From: Phytophthora colocasiae
Lineage: Eukaryota > Oomycota > Peronosporomycetes > Peronosporales > Peronosporaceae
DNA length: 64,000 nt
Direction of reading: 5' to 3'
NCBI GenBank assembly: GCA_018806915.1
Contig: JAGKQI010000105.1
Coordinates: 4,092,001 to 4,156,000 of the forward strand
Below the pieces are notes generated by a model. The model did no database searches, was not told the origin of the DNA, and saw nothing but the letters and a program-made list of their open reading frames with translations. Both the position numbers and the translations under genes were made by a program. Shown piece after piece: positions 10,612 to 19,914 of this stretch (position 1 is the stretch's first letter; every line of letters starts with the position of its first letter).

Positions 10612-12898
10612 CTAAAATGGACTTTGAAGAGCTTTCTTCAGTACTGGAGACTTTTTCAATCGAGGTGACAATGAAACACTCTTGGTAGTACCCTTTGAAG
10701 TATCAGATACTGGAGTTCGAAGACGTTTTAGCAGTGCTTCATTAGCTTCGTACAGCTTTTTACACACCACGTCCTTCTTCTGAAGTTGATCATGTAGAGT
10801 CTCCAAGCCGCTTGTCAGTTCGATCGACTGCGCTTCAAGCACACCACATTGTCGCTTAAAGGACAAGTAAAGTTGCGTCGATTCAGTAATTTTCGCCACA
10901 AGTATTTGTTGCTCCTCAGCGAGTTCGTCAAACTCAGCGACCATCACGTCCACGTACTGAGCCAGTTCTTTCGATAAGTGTTTCTTCAGCTCAAACAAGT
11001 GAGAAGCGGCTGAGTTGTCTTCTGGACTGGAACTTCGGTCGTCTGTAGGACGATTATTGTCAAAAGTAAGGAACGCAGTAGCCTCGGCTAGCAAAATGTT
11101 CTTGCACTGGATCATACGAGATCGTTTGGCTTCGAGCTCTCGCGCGTGCTGGTTGACTGCCCGCGCTCTCAATTGCTCCAACTTGAGCTCACACCCTTCA
11201 CCGTGCTCCCTCTCCAATTGACGCAGTTTTGTAGTCATTTCCACATCAAGGGTTTGCTCCAATGACTGAAGTTCTTGGCGACATTCCAGCTCAAATTCTT
11301 GACGATGAGCGGCTAGTGCTTTGGCTCTATGTTGCTCTGCGGTGTCTTTCAGAGCTTGAAGACTCTTTCGATGGGCTATTTGCATGGTATCGTGCAGTTC
11401 CATGATCGCCACGCGATTTTTCTTGTCCAAATCACGCTTTAACTGCTCCTCTTGTTCATGGTGCGACTGTGTAAGCATTTGCTTAAGCTCTTCGGCCTCC
11501 TTTTCCAATGAAACCGAGGCATTTGCCTTGATGTTGTGAACTTTCTCTTCATGTTCGATTTCCAGTCGGTTTCGAAGTTGTTGGAGTTGAGCTTGTGCAC
11601 CAAATGCAAGCGCCTTCTTGAGTTTCTGGAGCTCCGTTTCTTCTTTTTCAAAGTGTAAGGCTTGAATCTCCTTTTTCAGCTCTGCAGTTCGTGTTTCTTG
11701 ATTCTTTAGAACAGAAGCCACTGCTGCTTCTCGATGGTCGTACAACTCTTGTTCCAGCTTTTGTCTCTGCTCGAGTTCCCAACGCTCCATAGACGCTCGA
11801 CTGTCGTTTTGGATCTGCTGTAGTGTGAGATTCCGTTCCTCCTCCAATTGGTTGCTTACTTCACGCTTTTCCCTCTCCGTCTCAGCAATTAACTGTAACT
11901 CCAAATGTGATAGACTCTCCTCCATAGCTGCATTATGCGTACTTTGCAAGTCTTCAAGCGTTTTATTCCGCTCATTAAGGAGTGTGGCTCTGGATTTTTT
12001 CACTGCAGCAGCTTCTTCGACTTCATACTCCTCCATCTTCGCTCTCACGAGTGCTTTGGTCTCCTTCTCGTATTTCTCTCGCAGATTCATGAGTGTCACG
12101 TGCTTTTTCGAATCATATTTACGCTGCAACTCCTTCAGATACGTGTTTTGCACTTTTTGGTGGTGGAGTTCAATCTTGGTAGTGCTCGCTTCGATATCTT
12201 TTTGACAACGCGTAGCAAACCGCTTCACAGCCGCAGCTTTTTGGCTCAATATACTTTCTTCCTCAACAGCAGAGGTATTTTTCACCGGAGAAGAAGCCGT
12301 GGAGTCGAACTCCGAACCTGAAGATGTAGCCATGTTCTTTCCATCTCGAAAACTCCGATCTCTAGAACTGCTGGCGGAGGAAACACGCGATACGTCTGTA
12401 ATTGCAACTAAACGTTAGAAACTTCAATGCAAAATAACAACTTTCGATCTTACCATTGGACTTGACACGTTGCAACAGTTCATCACATTTGAGCAGTGTC
12501 GTTGCAACTTGATCCGCAACTGCTCCTGCCTCTCGTTGAGCTTTTGACAGTGTAGAAAAGATCAGCGACGAGTTATCAGACGACGACGCCTCTAATTCGT
12601 CGTCATGAGCCCTTTGAAGTGGCGCAACTGCATTTAGCGACGTGGATCCACTGTCATTCCTCCGTCGACCTCGAAACGTACTCAACCGCGTCTCAATGGC
12701 TGCCAGTTCGCGGTCCACATCACGACAGGCTTCTTTTGCCACGGAGCTTTTATCCTTGCCACTTTCATCCGATAAAGACGAAATAGACAGCGCTTTGGAC
12801 GGACGACGAAGCAGCTTTGCACTCTCGAGCGATGAATCTGCTGCTGATAGCTGCAATTCTCCAAGATCAGAGCTGGAGTCTACCGCCGTGATAGACAT
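10612..12898 (-). CDS. Long coiled-coil protein, Glu/Lys-rich
   Basis: A first exon (12898 to about 12454) joins in phase to a long second exon that runs from about 12400 to 10612. The phase is kept through the stretch before an internal Met at 12333, so 12898 is the better start. The N-terminal ~190 residues are acidic and Ser-rich. The remainder is a long charged coiled coil (E-L-Q-R-K-Y..., many E/Q/L heptads) ending in a basic Ser-Pro tail (S-P-R-L-K-K-S-P-V-L-K-K). Ser-Pro sites could be kinase targets. I cannot assign a family. Confidence 0.75.
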
Positions 12899-13556
12899 CG
12901 GATTCCCTTTAGCAAATAAATAACAGCGACCATACAGAGCAAAACCGCCTAAAGAGGCGTTAGTCTAAGATTCAATAACGAGTAGAAAAAATCTTAGGGA
13001 TTGATAATGCGGAAGGTAACATACACGTGCAATTGATGCAACTAAGTGACAAGATGCAGATGGCTACTTTTGCCACGTTTGACTCGACGTTGAAGTTTTT
13101 GTTTCGTTTAACTCTTAGAACGCGAGGGGGTGACATGGACGTGATAACAAAACCCCTTATACCCTCCCGGAGGGTATAAGAATTACTATGAAGTAAAGCA
13201 TATCATACTTACCAGAAGTATAATTTTGGATGTTTTGTGTACCGGTTGTAGCTAACCTCCTCGGTAATAATCCGCGCAAAAAGGATGCACACACACACAT
13301 GGAATTTTAAGCCAATTGTAACTAGGCCAGAAATTTTTCGATATTTATGAAATCAGTGGTGGAACGGAGAACGCGTGACATCACATCCAGATCTACTCAA
13401 TCGACCACCTCTCCCTATCCGTGCAGCTATCAGCACCCCCTCGCAATGCAATCGCTACCAGTACGTTCAGTCTAGCCCAGGCATACGCAGATGAGCAGAA
13501 TCGGACGCTGTATTTAATGTTTGATATACGTATCCTAAGATGCTGTCCAACATATA
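12899..13556. other. Non-coding stretch at the 3' side of the piggyBac-like element
   Basis: No convincing gene lies here. The only structured feature is the near-perfect palindrome at 13156-13180. The stretch probably includes the 3' end of the transposon, but I could not fix a TTAA boundary. Confidence 0.4.
13156..13180. repeat. Perfect 12-bp inverted repeat around a single base
   Basis: The sequence is CTTATACCCTCC, one C, then GGAGGGTATAAG: perfect arms with a 1-nt centre. A palindrome of the same architecture lies on the other side of the piggyBac gene at 17494-17516, so both may be structures of the element ends. Confidence 0.6.
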
Positions 13557-16500
13557 TTACTCTGCTGCTAATGCTCTGTCTCGAATGCGAGTTGCTTTGG
13601 GGGCAAACTCACCATTTTGCCAAGCCAAGTGCCAAATTTGAGAGCACGTGAGACCTTCATTCTTCTCATACCCCCGCACCTTATTGCACAAGGTGATCAA
13701 ACCGCGCTTTCCTTGTGAACACGGCTCGCAATAAAATGTCGACGTTCCCCCGCGTTTTTTTCCTTCAGGCTTGTAGTACGAGCACACCTTGCATTGCCTC
13801 TGTCTCAAACGCTGGATGCCACTATTCATCCGAACATCGGATGTCTGAGTTAGCGTGTGCTCGCCTTGCACAGGTCTCGGCCTTTCAGTTACATCATGAC
13901 CCCCCGAAGACATTCTTGTCTGGGTGAAGCTGTCTTCTGTCTCCTCAGTCAGAGCTTTGTGTAGTGCTGCAAGAAACTCGAAGTGTGAGTTCCTTCGTTT
14001 CTTCGTCTTCTCCCAGATATGCCTGTGCAAAATGTACGCATTCACCAACGCCATATCTACCAAGCCTAGAAAGAGGCCCTTGTAGTATTTATTGAATCTG
14101 TCATACCGAACAGCATAAGTTAGTAAATTTAAGCCATCCCTGTCATGATAGCATTTATACCTGATAGCCATTTGCATCGAATAAGCTTGAAGTCGCAATT
14201 GGTCATGACGATCCACCCCTCCCATGTACCGTTGGTACTCAGCTACGAGTCCTGGGCAGGGTACGTTACTAGGCGGCCCACTCCTCTCGCGTCTCCGCAC
14301 AGTCGTAGGCTCGGCGATTACATGTGACGCCAGGAAATACACGATAGTATTGTCTGCCCACATCAAGGACACAAGTCCTGGGTTGGACTTTGCCACCGCC
14401 ATTTGGAACGTGCCCCGTGGAGTACCTGCTCGACGCTTTTTATGAGGGTAGTTCAGCTGATTGCACCAGCCTTTGCGGTCAATCTGCATGGTGCCGACGT
14501 AATTGAACCCCATCGTGCGAAGCTGCTGAGCAAGTGGTATTGAGGAGTAGTAGCGGTCTCCAACTACGAGTCGCCGGCCTTCGTATGGGAGTCCCCGAAA
14601 TACGCATGCAATGTTTCGAACGACTGCAGCGGGGCCATTCTTAGTGTCCATTGATTGCGAGCCTTCAAGATCACCAGACCTACCAATGTCCATCTCAACT
14701 CTACGGAAACACACAAACCACAGGGTGCCGTGTCAGCATAAACTCAAATATTTATGGTGAACATGTCAGTATACGCACCTCTTGCAGTAACCCGTCTCCG
14801 CGCAGCAAGTCATGACACACTTAGAACCCCACCTGTGTGGTTTGTCTTTCATGAAGGTCCTTGTCGGGTTGCGGCGGTTATGAGAAGGAAGAACACCTTC
14901 GTCAATCGAAACGCGTGAGCCAAGAACGTAAGCCTCTTTGAAGGTCTTCTCCAGCACCGATAGAATTGACCTGACCTTCCAAGCTCGGTCTGTTGCAGCT
15001 GCTGGGTCTGTGTTGTCCGTGAAGTGAATAAACCGCGAGATCTCTCGAAAGCGGTCTCGACGCATCACTTTGGTGAAGGTGCCACCAGGTATAACCCCAA
15101 TTTCTTTCGAGCACCAATGCATTTCCATGCTCTTGGTGGGGCTCAGTGCGTGAGCAAGCATCAAACCAACCCATTGCACAACTTCATGGGGTAAAACCTG
15201 TTGAAATTTCTGTAGGTTCCTGAGTAATGTAGCCCTAGTTCGTTGTGTCCGATGCGTAACAGCACGCTCCTTCTCCTCTGCCTTCTCAAGTCTTGCGTCT
15301 AGCGTTTGCCTCCAGTAAAGGTTGGTCTGCGTAGCCACTTGACGCCAAAATGTCTTCGGCAGAAAGTAGTAAAAGAGCTTGAGTGGGGACTTTGATGCCG
15401 GCATAACATCTCGCGATGGGCCGCAATATCCGTCGTACATCTTGTCTATGACTGGGTCATGGACGATATCTGCATTGACATTCTTTGGAAGTACATTCCA
15501 GCCGTCTTGCTTCATTTGGTCCAGCTGTTCGTCATTGAAAACTTCAGATGACGCTGTCAGCAAATAACCACGATTAGATGTTGATTTTGTCAGCATAACA
15601 AAGGTCACAAGCTTACCTTCAATACTCATGTGCAAGCGTTCACGCTCAGCAGCAGACATCCGGTTAGTAACACGATTTGTCTCTCTTTGAAAGCTGGCAG
15701 TCTCGTTCTTCTCAATATCAGTCGCATCACTATCTGTGTCCTCGCCGGAAACACCTGCCGCTTCAGCTGAGTCGTCACCACCTTCACCATCTGTGTCCAA
15801 ATAGGTGGTGCCGTCGGAACCAACAATATTGGGGTCCAGAGCATCAACATAGTCGAATCGAAGCGGCGAACTATTTCCAGTGTCCCGCAAAAGCTGACGG
15901 GAGTCGTCACTATCAGGTCCGTGTTCGTGGTTCGTTCGGCTTCCTCGACTCGAAACTTGGAGCACATCACCATCTTGCGTCTCTTCGTCACTCGCCCTAT
16001 CATCGGTACCAAGATCATCGTCGTCGTCAGGGTTGTACGCATCATCTTCAGATCCAATCATCGATACTTCGTCATGATCATATGAGGCAATGTCAACATA
16101 AGAATCAACATTTATACTCGTCGTATCAGCATGCTCGAGTGATGAGTTGTCAGCATTAGCATCCGGCCGTACACCCGCCGTGTCAGCATACTCAGTTGGC
16201 GTGGCGTCAGCGTCAGCATTAGCATCCGGTCGTACACCCGCCGTGTCAGCATACTCAGTTGGCGTAGCGTCAGCGTCAGCATTAGCATCCGGTCGTACAC
16301 CCGCCGTGTCAGCATACTCGAGTTGAGCGTTGACAGTGTCAGCATTAGCTACAAGCAGATAAACACTACAAGTCAGCATCACGTTTTGATAAACACGTCA
16401 GCATATAGTCACGGTAATGTACCTCCCGGGCTAGTCTGAGCAACTTCATCCGCGCTATGTTGCGATTGTGGTGGCTCAACAGCTTTTCCATCCGTGTCTA

Positions 16501-17245
16501 ATCAACCACAAGTGTCATAAACGCGGTTAGAAGTTGACAGCTGGCCTCTTAGATCCAATGCACAACGTACCAGTCCCATTGTGATGACCCCATACTTTAC
16601 CGAAAGCAGCGAGCTCACGTCGACGAGTCTTGGCTGCTTCAGCAAGCTGCTTCTTCGTGGTTTTCTTGGTTGATTTCGTAGCAAGTTTCTTGGCATGTTT
16701 CTTGGTTGGCTTCTTTGCAGTTGGTGAGGATGGTGTTGCAGATGCTGCCGTTGATACAGCAGGCTCCGTTGCACGTTTCTTTTAGGGGCTTTGGTCGTTT
16801 TCTCGAGCAAGTCACGCGCCACCCGCTTGCGACGTGGTTTGTCGCCGTCTACGATAGTACTTCGGACTAAAATAGGCGTCAATCATCGGAAAACAGGAGG
16901 TACAAGAAGTTCGCGCGCGATACGTACTTGCATGCGCATCCGAGCGTACCAGAACGTTGGAGATGTTCAACCGAGAGCACAGTTCTTTGTCGGAGCGGAC
17001 ATACTCCAACAACTCGTCTTCTCCGTTGAAGTAGTCCACGCCTTGCTTTCCGGTTTTGACACTACATCCCGGTTTCACATAGTTGCAGCTGAAAGAGCAA
17101 GAAAAGAATGTTAAAGCCAACATCAACGACGCATTCAGATACTCCAGTACACTTACTGCTGCTGAATCTTGGAACCATGCTTCCACGCCCACTTCTCCTT
17201 CCGTAGAAGTGGCCAGATCGCTTTAAAATCCATACAATAGTCCAT
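13557..17245 (-). mobile_element. piggyBac-like transposase gene, multi-exon, one apparent frameshift
   Basis: Read leftward from 17245, at least six exons can be joined. The N-terminal part starts with D-F-K-A-I-W-P-L-L-R-K and has a Cys-containing N-Y-V-K-P-G-C-S segment. A basic Lys/Thr linker and an acidic tandem-repeat region follow, then the DDE_Tnp_1_7 (piggyBac) catalytic domain. Catalytic aspartates are visible in V-S-I-D-E-G, V-V-G-D-R-Y-Y-S and Y-M-G-G-V-D-R-H-D-Q, and the protein ends with a C-terminal Cys-rich stretch (C-K-V-C-S-Y-Y...C-E-P-C). An intron at about 14779-14705 is clear. The linker is out of frame by one base at the T-run 16780-16783 (A4 on the coding strand), so the copy is dead or the base count is wrong. 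Element ends are not resolved. Confidence 0.82.
16140..16345 (-). repeat. 63-nt tandem repeat coding an acidic 21-residue unit
   Basis: About three copies of a 63-nt unit lie inside the piggyBac gene. They encode E-Y-A-D-T-A-G-V-R-P-D-A-N-A-D repeats. Copies differ at only a few bases, so the array expanded recently. Confidence 0.85.
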
Positions 17246-17493
17246 GGCTTGGCTCCAACTCTGTCGAAACGAAGAATGAGTGGCTTGGCGGCAAAGCGGT
17301 GAAGGGGAACCGATTTTTGATTTTTTTAAAATTCCAGAGCCCGTCTTTACACGAGGTACTTCTAACCAACTGTTTTAGCAGCCAATCCCGTTCATGCTTT
17401 GGAACACGTGGTCCAATCATATCCGTCCAATTTGTGGGAAGGGACGATGACTCCTTTTTGCGGAATTTCGCGCATAGTGAAATCAAGTCATTT

Positions 17494-17516
17494 TTATGCT
17501 GTTCAGAACAGCATAA
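17494..17516. repeat. Perfect 11-bp inverted repeat around a single base
   Basis: TTATGCTGTTC, one A, GAACAGCATAA. It has the same odd-centred design and TTAT start as the palindrome at 13156-13180. The stretch 17246-17721 between the piggyBac start and the next gene holds no gene that I recognise. Confidence 0.55.
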
Positions 17517-17781
17517 GTCTGATTTTGCACCCTCCGCGTTCGAGGGGTTAAGCACGTTCACGACGGGTTTATCCACAAATGCAAACGAGAAATTCTACCA
17601 GGCCAACGGGTCGTTTTATTTCTTACAAAATTCAAGTTAATTTTAAAAACGGGTTTATGACCCGTTAAAAAAAACCGCCTCTTCATAAGCGAGCCACTTT
17701 AGCTTTTGCTTCAACCGGTGCATGGGCATTCGCAGCGCCAAGGCTCCTACAAACATTCCCAGTGCAAAACCGAGTGTAGCC

Positions 17782-19692
17782 ATGTCGAAGAAAGAGGCCG
17801 AACGTACCATGCAGTTCCAGGACGAGCTGCCGTCCTTGCCTCTTCCCCCTCTAGAGCAGACACTGGAGCAATATATCAAGAGCTGTGAGCCGTTACTGAC
17901 TCCTAGTGAACTGGACCACACCAAAGCTGTTGCACACGATTTCCTTAATGGGGTGGGACCTCAACTTCAAGCAATTCTACAGGAACGAGCCGATACGGAA
18001 CGCAATTGGATTGAGGAATGGTGGGAGACGTTTGCCTATTTGCAGCCTCGCTACCCTTCCGCTATCAATATCAATTGGTACGGAGTACTACCTGGCAATT
18101 GGGGGCCTCGGGACATGAGTCAATGTGAAGCTGCTTCCATTTTCACCCATGCTATCTTGAAATTCCGCAAGAATTTACTGGAGTACGTTAAAAAAAAGTA
18201 GAGAAAATATGGTGGTTAGACGAATTTAACCTTATCTGTTTTTGTGGAATTGCTTAGGGAGAAGTATCCACCGGAGAAAATGATGGGAAGACCTTTGTGC
18301 ATGTACACGTACTCGCGTATGTTCAACACGTGCGTCATCCCTGGAGAAGAATGTGACGAAATGGTCTCGTACCCGCACGATGCCAAACACATTTTGGTTC
18401 TCAGAAACAACTGCATGTGGGCGGTGCAAGTTTTCGGTGATAACGGAGAAGAAGTCCCTCTTGCAGACATTTTACGGCAATTTGAGCTTGTGAGAGATGA
18501 AGCAACAGGACTCTTCGACTTGGAACGTTACCCGCCAGTTAGTGTCCTGACGTCGGAGAACCGCACCAATTGGGCAAAGGCTCGAGACCACATTATGTCT
18601 CTGGACGACATCAACAAACAGTCGTTCGACCTCATTGAGAGAGCGCTTTTCTGCGTTGCAATGGACGAGAGCTCAGCAGCTACGTACGATGAGATCGCGC
18701 GCAATTGTTTGCTCGGAGACGGACGCAATCGCTGGTACGACAAGCCGTTCACGCTCATTATCCACGAGAACGCCCGTGGCGGGTTAAATGGTCAACACGC
18801 ATGGGCAGATGCTTTGGTGGTCGTTCGTCTTTTCGACTACTGCATCAAGTACGTGAACGAGAACTTCAAGGCCAAGTTCGCGAACCGAGCAGACTTAAAG
18901 CCGACTTTGAATTTGAAACCGAAGCGTCTGGACTGGGTGCTGGACAACGCTGCGTACACAGCTATTGAGTGTGCCAGTGCAGCAGTTGGCAAGCTCATCC
19001 ACAATAGTGACATTGCGACGATGCAGTTCAACCATTACGGCTCTGCTTTCCTCAAGCGCTACAAGTTGACTCCGGACTTCTTCATGCAAATGGCTATTCA
19101 GTTCGCACACTACAAAATGCACAAGAAAGTTCCTGCAGTCTACGAGACGGCGCACACGAGGATGTTCTATCACGGACGCACAGAGACAATTCGTTCTCTG
19201 TCTACTGAGTCGCTCGCTTTTGTGAAAACGATGGAGTCCAACTCTTCGGACGGAGAGAAGTGGGAAGCTCTACGTACCGCCATTGACGCTCACAAGGAGA
19301 ATCTGAAGAACTGTTTGACTGGAGACGGTATTGACCGCCATTTAATGGGGCTTCAGATCGTTGCAGAGATGTCCGGCATCACTCCAAAGCCCTCGCTATT
19401 CAGCGACCGAGCGTTCGAGTTGAGCAAGAAGTACCTGGTCTCCACCAGTAACATCAGTGGCGGACCAGGCGCAAGTCCTATCTGGGGTGGCTTCTCGGCC
19501 ATGTACAACGAAGGATACGGGGTCTGCTACGCGCTGCAACCTGACCGCATCAACGTGAGCATCACGTGCTACCACGTGTGTCCGGAGACGAGTGCTGCGA
19601 CGTTCAAGCGCCACCTGGAGACGGCGTTGCTGGAGATGGTCGACCTCTGCCTCACACGCAACGTCATCTACGTGGGCTCGTCCAAGATCTAA
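17782..19692 (+). CDS. Carnitine O-acyltransferase (probable carnitine acetyltransferase)
   Basis: Exons 17782-18182 and 18258-19692 join in phase to give about 611 residues, the usual family size. The enzyme exchanges acyl groups between CoA and carnitine. Visible hallmarks are the N-terminal L-P-x-L-P-L-P-P-L-E-x-T-L, the region around the catalytic histidine (G-Q-H-A-W-A-D-A) and the C-terminal S-T-S-N...G-Y-G-V-C-Y block that binds carnitine and CoA. The protein ends in Ser-Lys-Ile, a permitted peroxisomal PTS1 variant. An in-frame upstream ATG at 17722 would add 20 residues with basic and no acidic residues (M-G-I-R-S-A-K...), which could be a mitochondrial leader. Two starts would allow dual targeting, as known for yeast CAT2. 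Confidence 0.9.
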
Positions 19693-19764
19693 GTCTACAG
19701 CTGAAATGGACACTACGAGTCCGATTGTGGACAATATTGTCCTTCAAATGAATCCATATTTCCA

Positions 19765-19806
19765 CCAATCATATGTTTTACAAACATGTATCCATCTTGT
19801 GATTGG
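19765..19806. promoter_or_regulatory. Inverted CCAAT-box pair upstream of the astacin-like gene
   Basis: CCAAT at 19765-19769 faces ATTGG at 19802-19806, with 32 nt between them, 109 bp upstream of the ATG at 19915. CCAAT is the NF-Y recognition core; binding here is inferred. Confidence 0.45.
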
Positions 19807-19914
19807 TTGATCTTGAAAAGACGCGTATCAAAAGATCCGCATCATGGTCATCTCTTCCTTCACTTCTAGATTCCCCTTCGCCTTGGTATCTCGCCACGTA
19901 CGCGTTCCATCTGG

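Noticed and set aside
17223..17640. Open frames on both strands between the piggyBac start and the carnitine acyltransferase
   Set aside because: No recognised domain; likely 5' flank of the transposon.
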